6,780 nt of DNA from Bacillota bacterium (GCA_023484675.1 JAMDAP010000198.1:1-6780); one strand, 5' to 3'. Shown: positions 1 through 6,631, counted from the first letter of the stretch. The notes: generated by a model from the sequence alone, not told the origin. Numbers and translations: made by a program.

Positions 1-76
1 GAAGCGCATGAAGCAGGTGGGGTCGGTGGAGATTCCCCAGGAGGCCTTCATGGCCGTGCTGAAGGTGGAGGATTGA
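1..76 (+). CDS. lepA: Elongation factor 4 (LepA), C-terminal end only
   Basis: Partial gene: only the last 24 codons and the TGA stop (74-76) are present, read in frame from base 2. The peptide KRMKQVGSVEIPQEAFMAVL is the strongly conserved extreme C-terminus of LepA, whose family ends in a GKKRMKxxGxVxIPQEAF-type tail. LepA is a ribosome-associated translational GTPase that acts during initiation or elongation under stress. The tail belongs to the LepA-specific C-terminal domain that reaches towards the ribosomal A site. hemW follows immediately, with its possible start within a few bases of this stop, which is the usual Firmicutes order and implies co-transcription and translational coupling. 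The identification rests on a short peptide, but that peptide is very characteristic. Confidence 0.9.
   Translation, partial: KRMKQVGSVEIPQEAFMAVLKVED
67..71 (+). promoter_or_regulatory. Shine-Dalgarno GGAGG inside the end of lepA, for hemW
   Basis: GGAGG lies in the last codons of lepA. It is 6 bases before an in-frame ACG (78-80), 0 bases before an in-frame ATT (72-74), and 21 bases before the first canonical start, GTG at 93. The spacing therefore favours initiation at ACG 78. A weaker AGGA at 83-86 is 6 bases before GTG 93 and is the competing site. Confidence 0.55.
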
Positions 77-92
77 GACGCTAGGACTCTAC

Positions 93-1205
93 GTGCACCT
101 TCCCTTCTGCCGCTCCAAATGCCATTATTGCGATTTCAATTCCTACGCCGGGCTGGATTCTCTCTTTCCGGGTTACGTGGACGCCCTGGCGCGGGAACTG
201 GCCTGGGCGGCGCCCCTGGTCGAAGGACGGAAGGTAGCCACCGTCTACGTGGGTGGCGGAACTCCCACCCTGCTGGGTCCCGGGCCTCTGGGGCGCCTGC
301 TGAAAATGGTGAGGGACCATTTAAGGCTGGCACCCGGGGCCGAGATAACCGTGGAGGCCAACCCGGGAACCGTCGCCGCTGGGGATTTCCCTGCTCTGCT
401 GGAAGCCGGTTATAACCGCATCAGCTTCGGGGTGCAGAGTTTCCGCCCCGGCCTGTTACGCCGTCTGGGGCGCATCCACTCGCCTGAGGAGGCCCGGGAA
501 GCGGTGGCTGGGGCACGCGCGGAGGGGTTTCCCAACGTCAGCCTGGACCTGATCTACGGGCTTCCGGGGCAGGACCTCTCCGTGTGGCGCCGGGACCTGG
601 AGGAGGCGGTCGGGCTCCAGCCCCAGCACATCTCCGCGTACGGCCTACAGGTGGAAGCGGGGACTTCCTTTTACCGCTGGTGGCAACGGGGAGAGCTGGT
701 GCTGCCTGACGAGGAGACGGAAGAGGCGATGTTCGACTTGACGCGGGAATACCTGGGCCAAGCCGGATACGAGGCATACGAAATCAGCAGTTTTGCCCGT
801 CCCGGCTTCCGGTGCCGGCACAACGAGCTCTACTGGCGCAACGGGGAATACGTGGGGGTGGGTGCCGGGGCTGCCTCTTATCTGAAGGGGAGCCGGGAGA
901 CCAACCTGGGGGATCCTTCCGCCTACGTTGAAGCGGTACAGGCCGGTCTTTCTCCGCGGGCGGAGTTCGACCGGCTGGACGGAAAAGGAACCATGGCCGA
1001 AACGGTGATCCTGGCCCTGCGTACCGCCGACGGGCTATCAGCGAAGGGCTTTTTGAACCGCTTTGGGGTGAGGGTGCAGGATGAATACGGAGGCACCCTC
1101 GAGGGGTTGCAGGGGCAGGGCCTGGTGGAGTGGCAAGGTGATAGCCTGCGGCTTACCCCCCGGGGGCTCAAGCTGGGCAACGTGGTTTTTCGGGCCTTTC
1201 TATAA
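93..1205 (+). CDS. hemW: Radical SAM family haem chaperone HemW (HemN-like)
   Basis: HemW binds haem and an iron-sulfur cluster and is thought to deliver haem to respiratory enzymes. It is often misannotated as the oxygen-independent coproporphyrinogen oxidase HemN. Counting from GTG 93 (370 aa), the cluster motif CxxxCxxCDF is at residues 6-15; the Phe after the third Cys-x, where HemN has a fourth Cys, is the HemW signature. GGGTPT (54-59), VEANPG (87-92), SFGVQS (111-116) and LDLIYGLPGQ (151-160) mark the radical SAM barrel. HNELYW (243-248) and the stretch from about 296 to the end are the HemN C-terminal domain. The start is problematic: the family normally begins MxLGLYVHIPFC, and here TLGLYV is encoded upstream (78-92) without an ATG, GTG or TTG. 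An in-frame stop at 60-62 limits the options to ATT 72, ACG 78 or GTG 93. The true protein is probably 375 aa, starting at ACG 78; GTG 93 is given as the first canonical codon. Confidence 0.93.
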   Translation: MHLPFCRSKCHYCDFNSYAGLDSLFPGYVDALARELAWAAPLVEGRKVATVYVGGGTPTLLGPGPLGRLLKMVRDHLRLAPGAEITVEANPGTVAAGDFPALLEAGYNRISFGVQSFRPGLLRRLGRIHSPEEAREAVAGARAEGFPNVSLDLIYGLPGQDLSVWRRDLEEAVGLQPQHISAYGLQVEAGTSFYRWWQRGELVLPDEETEEAMFDLTREYLGQAGYEAYEISSFARPGFRCRHNELYWRNGEYVGVGAGAASYLKGSRETNLGDPSAYVEAVQAGLSPRAEFDRLDGKGTMAETVILALRTADGLSAKGFLNRFGVRVQDEYGGTLEGLQGQGLVEWQGDSLRLTPRGLKLGNVVFRAFL

Positions 1206-1282
1206 TTTGGCGGGAATCGGTTCTTGTCATCTGGCCGGGACTGGCCTAACCTTTTGATTGACTGAGGTACTGTTATTAGGGC

Positions 1283-1288
1283 GGTGAG
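1283..1288 (+). promoter_or_regulatory. Candidate Shine-Dalgarno GGTGAG for mrdA
   Basis: GGTGAG overlaps the GTG at 1284 and sits 7 bases before the in-frame GTG at 1296. It would move the mrdA start four codons downstream (protein beginning MLESDRLKF). Either start leaves the membrane anchor intact, so the choice has no functional consequence. Confidence 0.4.
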
Positions 1289-3182
1289 CAGGCGGGTGTT
1301 GGAGTCCGATCGCCTCAAATTTCGAGGTTTCGTTTTCACCGGCATCCTTGCGCTGGTTTTCTTCTCGCTGGCGGCCCAGATGCTGAATCTGCAAGTCTGG
1401 CAGCAGAAGACATGGTCCCGCCTGGCGGACAAAAACCGCATCCGCATTGTCCCCATCCCCGCCCCTCGGGGGACTATCTACGACCGCAACGGCGAGGTGA
1501 TTGCCTCCACCCGGCCGGTGTTCACTGCCTCCATCGTCTACACCAACAAGGAAGAAATCGAAGGGAAAACCATTCCCAACCTGGCCCGAATCCTTACCTG
1601 GGACCACCCTTCCGATTATCAGGCAACGGTGGAAAAGATCCAGAAGAAGATAAAGTTGCAGAGGGAGACCGTCGGCCTGCACCAGCCGGTGCAGGTGGCC
1701 ACGGACCTGGACGACGCTACCTACACCCGGATCGAGGAGCGCAAGTCCGATCTCCCAGGGGTCAACGTGGAGGTGCAACCCCTTCGCGACTACGTTAACA
1801 AAACGGTTGCTGCCCATATTCTGGGCTACGTCCGGGAGGTCAGCGAAGCGGACCTGAGCGATCCCCGCTTCAAGGGCAGTTACCAGCCGGGCGACACCAT
1901 CGGCAAGGACGGACTGGAACGCCAGTACGAGGAGGCTTTGCGAGGGAAGAAGGGCGGCAAGGAGGTTGAGGTCGACTGGCTGGGGCGTTACCTCAAAGAC
2001 CTCTACCTGGATTCCCCCGTACCCGGCAAGGACCTCTACCTAACCATTGACCTGGAGCTGCAAAGGGCCGCGGAGGAGGCCCTGGTCAAGCGGATGAAGG
2101 AAATCCGGGGACTGGAGCCCGACGAGCGCGGGGTCAAGCCAACCGCCGACGCCGGTACGGTGGTGGTTCTGGATGTTCGCACGGGCGAGGTCCTGGCTAT
2201 GGCCAGTTACCCTACTTACGATCCGAATCAGTTCGTCACCGGCAAGATTGACCTCAAAGCGCTCCAAAAAGCCCTTCGCCCCTTTTTGAACCGCGCCATT
2301 TCCGGCACGTACCCTCCCGGTTCAACTTATAAGCTGGTCACTGCCAGTGCGGGTTTGGAAGAGGGGATCATCAACCCGGCGGAGGTCATCTTCTCGGGTG
2401 ACCGCTCGCCCCTTTTCCACCATCCCCGCGAGTGGAAGCGCGGCGGGCTGGGACCGGTTAACCTGGTGCGGGCCATCGCCCTTTCCAGCGACATCTACTT
2501 CTACGAGATGGGCTACCGCATCGGGCCGGACCTGCTGGCCAAGTGGGCCCGGAATTACGGCTTTGCGTCTCCCACGGGCATCGACCTGCCGGGGGAGGCC
2601 AAAGGCACCATTCCCATTAAGGCCAGCTACGGCGAGGAGTGGTATCCCGGGGAAATCCTTTCCCTGGCCATCGGACAGGGCCGCAACACCGTTACCGCCG
2701 TTCAGTTGGCCGATTACGTGGAGGCCGTTGCCAACGGCGGGACCATCTATAAACCCCACCTGGTCAGGGAGATCCGCGGGCCCAGGGGCGAGGCGGTTAC
2801 CGTTGTTAAACCTGAGGCGCTGCGGAAGGTCCCCATATCCCCCCGGACCGTGGATTTGCTTCACCAGGGCATGCACGGGGTGGTTTCCGAGGGAGGGACC
2901 ACCAACGCCTTTTACTACCCTACCCGCTTTCCGATTCCGGTGGCTGGGAAAACGGGGAGTGTGGAACGGGGGCGGCCGCAGGACCGGCTGCCGGACAACG
3001 GCCTTTTCATCTCCTACGCCCCCTACGATCACCCAGAAATAGCCGTAGCCGTCGTTATCGAGGGCTCGGGCGGCGGGGCCCGAACCTCGCCGGTGGCCCG
3101 CTGGATTATGGAAAAGTATTTCGAGGAACAGGGGATGATCAAGCCGGTCGCGTCAGGGAATCAGAACGGTCCCAACAGGTGA
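1284..3182 (+). CDS. mrdA: Penicillin-binding protein 2, peptidoglycan D,D-transpeptidase
   Basis: A class B penicillin-binding protein that cross-links peptidoglycan during elongation, normally as partner of the glycosyltransferase RodA. Residues 16-39 form the single N-terminal membrane anchor, so the body is extracytoplasmic. The PRGTIYDRNG box (61-70) opens the pedestal domain, which includes IGKDGLERQYE (206-216). The transpeptidase domain runs from about 288 to 612. It has the catalytic STYK (Ser347, Lys350), SSD (401-403, the PBP2 form of SxN) and KTG (556-558). I see no cysteine in the protein. Length (632 aa) is normal. The start is uncertain: GTG 1284 lacks a well-spaced SD, GTG 1296 has GGTGAG (1283-1288) 7 bases upstream, and ATT 1275 has GAGGT (1264-1268) 6 bases upstream. 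No rodA or mreBCD is adjacent here, which is less common for this gene. pbpA is an alternative name. Confidence 0.95.
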   Translation: MSRRVLESDRLKFRGFVFTGILALVFFSLAAQMLNLQVWQQKTWSRLADKNRIRIVPIPAPRGTIYDRNGEVIASTRPVFTASIVYTNKEEIEGKTIPNLARILTWDHPSDYQATVEKIQKKIKLQRETVGLHQPVQVATDLDDATYTRIEERKSDLPGVNVEVQPLRDYVNKTVAAHILGYVREVSEADLSDPRFKGSYQPGDTIGKDGLERQYEEALRGKKGGKEVEVDWLGRYLKDLYLDSPVPGKDLYLTIDLELQRAAEEALVKRMKEIRGLEPDERGVKPTADAGTVVVLDVRTGEVLAMASYPTYDPNQFVTGKIDLKALQKALRPFLNRAISGTYPPGSTYKLVTASAGLEEGIINPAEVIFSGDRSPLFHHPREWKRGGLGPVNLVRAIALSSDIYFYEMGYRIGPDLLAKWARNYGFASPTGIDLPGEAKGTIPIKASYGEEWYPGEILSLAIGQGRNTVTAVQLADYVEAVANGGTIYKPHLVREIRGPRGEAVTVVKPEALRKVPISPRTVDLLHQGMHGVVSEGGTTNAFYYPTRFPIPVAGKTGSVERGRPQDRLPDNGLFISYAPYDHPEIAVAVVIEGSGGGARTSPVARWIMEKYFEEQGMIKPVASGNQNGPNR

Positions 3183-3216
3183 GCATTTTTTGGGACAACG
3201 GGTTTAAGGCGGAGCG

Positions 3217-3239
3217 TTTTGTTTTTTTGTGCTTTTTTT
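3217..3239 (+). promoter_or_regulatory. T-tracts upstream of the sdh promoter, possible UP element
   Basis: Three T runs (3217-3220, 3222-3228, 3233-3239) stand out from the GC-rich surroundings. The two 7-base runs are centred 11 bases apart, about one helical turn. With a transcription start near 3282 they fall at roughly -43 to -65, where the RNA polymerase alpha C-terminal domains contact UP elements. They could alternatively be the poly-U part of a poor mrdA terminator, but no good stem precedes them. Confidence 0.4.
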
Positions 3240-3245
3240 CTCGAA

Positions 3246-3275
3246 TTGACACCCCATTACAGCGAAGTGTAGACT
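3246..3275 (+). promoter_or_regulatory. Sigma-A-type promoter for sdhCAB
   Basis: A perfect -35 box TTGACA (3246-3251) and a -10 box TAGACT (3270-3275, 4 of 6 matches to TATAAT) are separated by 18 bases. Transcription would start near 3282, giving a leader of about 40 bases before the sdhC start. The position in the only long intergenic gap before the operon supports it. I recognise no Rex, Fnr or catabolite-repressor operator around it. Confidence 0.7.
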
Positions 3276-3306
3276 AGAAATGTTGGTGGGCCAAGCAGCA
3301 GCAAGG

Positions 3307-3313
3307 AAAGGAG
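3307..3313 (+). promoter_or_regulatory. Shine-Dalgarno AAAGGAG for sdhC
   Basis: AAAGGAG ends 10 bases before the ATG at 3324. A second purine run, AAAGGG (3315-3320), is only 3 bases from the start and is probably too close to act. It fixes ATG 3324 as the sdhC start. Confidence 0.7.
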
Positions 3314-3323
3314 CAAAGGGTTA

Positions 3324-3941
3324 ATGGCGGCAGAGCAAAGTTACCACTTTCTAATCCGCAGGTTGCACTCGTTGGCCGGCGTAATTCCCGTGGGTATCTT
3401 TTTGTTGCTTCACCTGACGATCAATGCATCTGCAATCGACGGGGCGGCGGCTTACAACGCAACCATCCAGAAAATGGAGACCTTACCGGCCCTCATCGCT
3501 TTGGAATGGGTTCTGATTTACATCCCCCTATATTTTCACGCCATTTACGGCATCATTGTAACCCTCGATGCGCGCAACAACTTCTTGCGTTATACCTACA
3601 CACGCAACTGGCTTTTCTACTTACAGCGGGTAACGGCCTACATCACCCTTGTTTTTGTGACTTATCACATCTGGGCTTTGCGGATCGCCAAGGCCCTCGG
3701 GTTGCGGGAAGTAAGCTTTGCGACCATGGTCCAGGAGGTACACAATCCCTGGATGTTGGCCTTCTACGTGATTGGCGTGATTGCCGCGGTCTACCACTTC
3801 ACCAACGGCCTGTTTACCTTCGGGATCACCTGGGGCGTTACCGTCGGGCCGCGGGCGCAGCGGGTTGCCGGTTATATCTGGGGTGTGCTCTTTTTGGCCA
3901 TGAGCGCCGCCGGAGTAGGCGCGTTGGTTTCTTTCCGCTAA
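3324..3941 (+). CDS. sdhC: Succinate dehydrogenase/fumarate reductase cytochrome b558 subunit
   Basis: The membrane anchor of a B-type succinate:quinone oxidoreductase. It holds two b haems, carries electrons between the iron-sulfur subunit and the quinone pool, and replaces both SdhC and SdhD of other types. The 205 residues form five hydrophobic helices, roughly 16-33, 57-80, 98-118, 143-166 and 181-203. His30, His72, His115 and His158 lie in the first four helices and match in order and spacing the four haem ligands of Bacillus subtilis SdhC (28, 70, 113, 155 as I recall them); His15 matches its conserved His13. The start has a good SD and sits just after a strong promoter. sdhA begins 40 bases after the stop. 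I see no Glu in helices IV or V that would match the proton-pathway Glu of Wolinella FrdC. Sequence alone cannot say whether succinate oxidation or fumarate reduction is the main direction. Confidence 0.93.
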   Translation: MAAEQSYHFLIRRLHSLAGVIPVGIFLLLHLTINASAIDGAAAYNATIQKMETLPALIALEWVLIYIPLYFHAIYGIIVTLDARNNFLRYTYTRNWLFYLQRVTAYITLVFVTYHIWALRIAKALGLREVSFATMVQEVHNPWMLAFYVIGVIAAVYHFTNGLFTFGITWGVTVGPRAQRVAGYIWGVLFLAMSAAGVGALVSFR

Positions 3942-3981
3942 AGCCGGCACCCTCAGTCTTTGATCTTTCGGAGGTGGGTAC

Positions 3982-5733
3982 ATGGCACCTAGAATTATAG
4001 TTGTAGGCGGCGGGCTGGGCGGCCTGATGACGACCATCAAGATTGCTGAGGCGGGCGTCCCGGTGGATCTCTTCTCCCTTGTTCCGGTGAAACGCTCGCA
4101 CTCCGTTTGTGCCCAGGGTGGCATCAATGGCGCGGTCAACACCAAGGGCGAGGGCGACTCACCCTGGGAGCACTTCGACGACAGCGTTTACGGCGGCGAC
4201 TTCCTGGCCAACCAGCCGCCGGTGAAGGCGATGTGCGACGCGGCGCCTGGCATTATCTATCTCTTTGACCGCATGGGAGTTCCCTTTAACCGCACGCCGG
4301 AGGGATTCATAGATTTCCGCCGCTTTGGCGGCACCAAGCATCACCGTACGGCTTTCTCCGGCGCCACCACCGGCCAGCAGTTGCTGTACGCCCTGGACGA
4401 GCAGGTACGCCGGTTTGAGGTGGAAGGCCTGGTCAAGAAGTACGAGAACTGGGAGTTCCTCTCCGCGGTCATCGACGACGAAGGCGTCTGCCGTGGCATA
4501 GTAGCCCAGGATCAGCGTTCCATGGAAATCAAGGCCTTTCGCGGCGAGGCCACCGTACTGGCCACCGGTGGAATTGGCATGATCTTCGGCCGCTCCACCA
4601 ACTCAATCATCAACACCGGCACCGCCCAGTCGGCCGTTTACCAGCAAGGTGTTTATTACGCCAACCCGGAGATGATCCAGGTCCATCCCACGGCCATCCC
4701 CGGCGAGGATAAGCTGCGGCTGATGTCCGAGTCTGCCCGCGGCGAGGGTGGCCGTGTCTGGACTTACAAGGACGGCAAGCCCTGGTACTTCCTAGAGGAA
4801 TGGTATCCGGCTTACGGCAACCTGGTTCCCCGGGACATCGCGACCCGGGCCATCTTCAAGGTTTGCGTGGACATGAAGCTGGGCATTGACGGGGGAAACA
4901 TGGTCTACCTGGACGTCTCCCACATCCCTGCTGAGGCCCTCAACCGCAAGCTGGGCGGTATTCTGGAGATCTACGAGAAGTTCATCGGCGACGACCCGCG
5001 CAAGGTCCCCATGAAGATCTTCCCGGCCATGCACTACACCATGGGCGGGCTGTGGGTCGATTACAACCAGATGACCAACATCCCCGGCCTCTACGCGGTG
5101 GGTGAGGCGGATTACCAGTACCATGGGGCGAACCGCCTGGGAGCCAATTCGCTCCTGTCCTGCGTTTTCGCCGGTATGGTGGCAGGACCTCACACGGTGA
5201 AGTACGCCAAGGGCTTGAAGAAGTCCTCGGCGGACGTCGCCGACAAGTTCTTCGACTCGGAGGCCAGGCTCCAGCAGGAGAAGTACGATAAACTCCTGCG
5301 TATGGATGGAACCGAAAACGCTTATAAGATCTGGCTGGAACTCGGCCAGTCGATGACCGATAACGTCACTGTCGTGCGCTACAACGACAAACTCAAGGCC
5401 ACCGACGGCAAGATTCAGGAACTCATGGACCGCTGGAAGAACATCAACGTAAACGACACCCACCAGTGGACCAACCAGGCGGTTCCCTTCACCCGCCAGC
5501 TCTGGAACATGCTGGTCCTGGCCCGGCCCATCACCCTGGGGGCACTCAACCGCAACGAAAGCCGCGGCGCCCACTACAAACCGGATTTCCCCGAGCGTGA
5601 CGATGCCAACTGGCTGAAGACCACCAAGGCCAAGTTCACACCCCAGGGACCTGAGTTCAGCTACGAGCCCGTTGACGTCTCGCTCATCAAGCCGCGTCCG
5701 CGCAAGTACGATACCGACAAGACCGCGTCGTAG
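3982..5733 (+). CDS. sdhA: Succinate dehydrogenase/fumarate reductase flavoprotein subunit
   Basis: The catalytic subunit interconverts succinate and fumarate at a covalently bound FAD on the cytoplasmic face. VVGGGLGG (7-14) is the dinucleotide-binding loop. His40 in RSHSVCAQGG is the expected histidyl-FAD linkage site. The active site is complete: His235 (VHPT), the SARGEGG segment (251-257), Arg284 (VPRDIATRA, the proton-transfer Arg), His351 (MHYTMGG) and Arg385 (HGANRLGANS). The length (583 aa) is close to Bacillus SdhA, and MTNIPGLYAVGE...NRLGANSLLSC is typical of the B-type. GGAGGTG (3970-3976) lies 5 bases before the ATG, fixing the start. sdhB begins 12 bases after the stop, so the two are translated from one message. 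Codons 486-496 (5437-5469) are repeated, inverted, at the window's right end. The frame here is intact and continuous with the C-terminal domain, so this is the original copy. Confidence 0.96.
   Translation: MAPRIIVVGGGLGGLMTTIKIAEAGVPVDLFSLVPVKRSHSVCAQGGINGAVNTKGEGDSPWEHFDDSVYGGDFLANQPPVKAMCDAAPGIIYLFDRMGVPFNRTPEGFIDFRRFGGTKHHRTAFSGATTGQQLLYALDEQVRRFEVEGLVKKYENWEFLSAVIDDEGVCRGIVAQDQRSMEIKAFRGEATVLATGGIGMIFGRSTNSIINTGTAQSAVYQQGVYYANPEMIQVHPTAIPGEDKLRLMSESARGEGGRVWTYKDGKPWYFLEEWYPAYGNLVPRDIATRAIFKVCVDMKLGIDGGNMVYLDVSHIPAEALNRKLGGILEIYEKFIGDDPRKVPMKIFPAMHYTMGGLWVDYNQMTNIPGLYAVGEADYQYHGANRLGANSLLSCVFAGMVAGPHTVKYAKGLKKSSADVADKFFDSEARLQQEKYDKLLRMDGTENAYKIWLELGQSMTDNVTVVRYNDKLKATDGKIQELMDRWKNINVNDTHQWTNQAVPFTRQLWNMLVLARPITLGALNRNESRGAHYKPDFPERDDANWLKTTKAKFTPQGPEFSYEPVDVSLIKPRPRKYDTDKTAS
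5437..5469 (+). repeat. 33-bp inverted repeat, copy 1 (inside sdhA)
   Basis: This stretch, encoding SdhA residues 486-496 (KNINVNDTHQW), is the exact reverse complement of 6748-6780. The match stops on the downstream side at 5470 (mismatch with 6747). On the other side it reaches the end of the window, so it may be longer. It lies within an uninterrupted sdhA frame and is taken as the parental copy. Confidence 0.95.
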
Positions 5734-5741
5734 GGGGGTGA
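5733..5741 (+). promoter_or_regulatory. G-rich Shine-Dalgarno for sdhB, touching the sdhA stop
   Basis: GGGGGGTGA begins on the last base of the sdhA TAG stop and ends 4 bases before the sdhB ATG at 5746. The overlap with the stop codon points to translational coupling of sdhA and sdhB. Confidence 0.6.
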
Positions 5742-5745
5742 ACTG

Positions 5746-6492
5746 ATGCCCGACTTTGTTGAACTGAAGATCAAGCGCCAGGACGGGCCCAATGCCCCCT
5801 CGCGCTGGGAAGACTTCAAGGTGCCGAAGAAGAAGAACATGAACGTGATCTCCCTTCTCCAGGAGATCCAGCGCACCCCGGTAAACGCCCGGGGCGAGAA
5901 GACCACCCCGGTCGTCTGGGAATCCAATTGCCTGGAGGAAGTTTGCGGGGCGTGCACGATGATCATCAACGGACGCGCCCGCCAGGCCTGTAGCGCCCTG
6001 GTTGACAAGCTGAGCCAGCCCATCGTGCTGGAGCCTCTTACGTCCTTCCCCTTGGTCCGCGACCTGATGGTGGACCGCAGCATCATGTTCGAGCACCTCA
6101 AGCGGGTAAAAGCCTGGATTCCCATCGATGGAACCTATGACCTGGGGCCGGGGCCCAAGCAGCCCGCCAGGGACCAGGAGTGGATGTACGAGCTGTCCAA
6201 GTGCATGACCTGCGGCGTCTGCATGGAGGCCTGCCCCAACTTCAATCAGAAGTCCAACTTCATTGGTCCCGCTCCGATCAATCAGGCACGTCTCTTTAAT
6301 GCACATCCAACTGGCCGCATGAACCGCGAGGAGCGCCTGGAGGCCCTGATGGGCCTGGGAGGTATCACCGACTGCGGCAACGCCCAGAACTGCGTGGAGG
6401 CCTGCCCCAAGGGAATCCCCCTCACCACCTCCATTGCCGAGATGAACCGGGACGTGACCCTCTACTCCATCAGCCGCTGGTTCCGGCGGTAA
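5746..6492 (+). CDS. sdhB: Succinate dehydrogenase/fumarate reductase iron-sulfur subunit
   Basis: The electron-wire subunit linking the SdhA flavin to the SdhC haems and quinone. The N-terminal plant-type ferredoxin domain (about 1-110) has the [2Fe-2S] ligands Cys62, Cys67, Cys70 and Cys82. The C-terminal domain has CMTCGVCMEACP (Cys153, 156, 159, 163) and CGNAQNCVEACP (Cys210, 216, 220). By family rules Cys153/156/159/220 bind [4Fe-4S] and Cys163/210/216 bind [3Fe-4S]. Ala213 occupies the position where a fourth cysteine would convert the latter to [4Fe-4S], so the usual three-cluster set is kept. Length (248 aa) is normal. It is the last gene of the operon, with a strong terminator about 40 bases after the stop. 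The protein ends SRWFRR, without an extra tail. Confidence 0.96.
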   Translation: MPDFVELKIKRQDGPNAPSRWEDFKVPKKKNMNVISLLQEIQRTPVNARGEKTTPVVWESNCLEEVCGACTMIINGRARQACSALVDKLSQPIVLEPLTSFPLVRDLMVDRSIMFEHLKRVKAWIPIDGTYDLGPGPKQPARDQEWMYELSKCMTCGVCMEACPNFNQKSNFIGPAPINQARLFNAHPTGRMNREERLEALMGLGGITDCGNAQNCVEACPKGIPLTTSIAEMNRDVTLYSISRWFRR

Positions 6493-6529
6493 TAAACCAG
6501 ACAGCATCCAGCCAAACACATCCAGAACC

Positions 6530-6564
6530 AAGGCCGCCCCACAGCTAACCGGGGCGGCCTTTTG
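6530..6564 (+). terminator. Rho-independent terminator of sdhCAB
   Basis: An 11-bp perfect stem, AAGGCCGCCCC (6530-6540) with GGGGCGGCCTT (6551-6561), encloses a 10-base loop and runs into a short T run (6560-6563). The stem is very GC-rich, compensating for the short U-tail. On the opposite strand there is no T run after the hairpin, so it acts mainly on + strand transcripts. It ends the sdh message and separates it from the next gene. Confidence 0.85.
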
Positions 6565-6584
6565 CAATCCTCTGCGGAGGATTG
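6565..6584. repeat. Inverted repeat CAATCCTC-N4-GAGGATTG, candidate operator
   Basis: Perfect 8-bp arms (6565-6572 and 6577-6584) flank TGCG. The right arm overlaps the first three bases of the putative -35 box of the following ribbon-helix-helix gene. Such proteins commonly bind short palindromes in their own promoter, so autorepression is a reasonable inference. It also directly abuts the sdh terminator and could merely extend that RNA structure. Confidence 0.5.
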
Positions 6585-6609
6585 ACGGTATGACCATTGG
6601 TATGCTAAT
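6582..6609 (+). promoter_or_regulatory. Candidate promoter for the ribbon-helix-helix gene
   Basis: TTGACG (6582-6587, 5 of 6 matches to the -35 consensus) and GCTAAT (6604-6609, 4 of 6 to the -10) are 16 bases apart. Transcription would start near 6616, just ahead of the SD AGAGGTG. The gene needs its own promoter because a strong terminator lies directly upstream. Confidence 0.45.
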
Positions 6610-6618
6610 CTTCCATCC

Positions 6619-6625
6619 AGAGGTG
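6619..6625 (+). promoter_or_regulatory. Shine-Dalgarno AGAGGTG deciding the start at 6632
   Basis: AGAGGTG lies 6 bases before ATG 6632. The competing in-frame ATG at 6590 has GGAGG (6576-6580) 9 bases upstream, but that SD is inside the 3' arm of a hairpin and upstream of the predicted transcription start. The 14 extra residues it would add do not look like part of a ribbon-helix-helix protein. Confidence 0.65.
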
Positions 6626-6631
6626 CCCTTG

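Noticed and set aside
1201..1206. Perfect TATAAT at the hemW stop codon, a possible -10 box for mrdA
   Set aside because: No acceptable -35 box lies 16-18 bases upstream and there is no extended -10 TG. Chance overlap with the CTA-TAA-T end of the gene is likely.
1231..1246. CTGGCC repeated 10 bases apart, able to form a 4-bp GGCC hairpin between hemW and mrdA
   Set aside because: The stem is too short and no T run follows at once, so it does not qualify as a terminator.
2347..3042. Open frame of 231 codons in another + frame inside mrdA, with a 236-codon antisense frame over the same region
   Set aside because: Both overlap the transpeptidase domain with its SSD and KTG motifs and have the Pro/Arg/Gly-rich look of shadow frames.
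3211..3239. Possible terminator after mrdA (GAGCG pairing with TGCTT before a T run)
   Set aside because: The stem is only 5 bp with two G-T pairs and a 13-base T-rich loop. The T-tracts fit better as a promoter upstream element.
6224..6410. 16-base exact direct repeat in sdhB (TGGAGGCCTGCCCCAA at 6224-6239 and 6395-6410)
   Set aside because: Explained by the two cysteine motifs of the ferredoxin domain (MEACPN and VEACPK) using the same codons.
6590..6631. ATG 6590 as start of the ribbon-helix-helix gene
   Set aside because: In frame with GGAGG upstream, but that SD lies in a hairpin arm and ahead of the predicted transcription start. ATG 6632 has a better SD and begins exactly at the fold's first strand.
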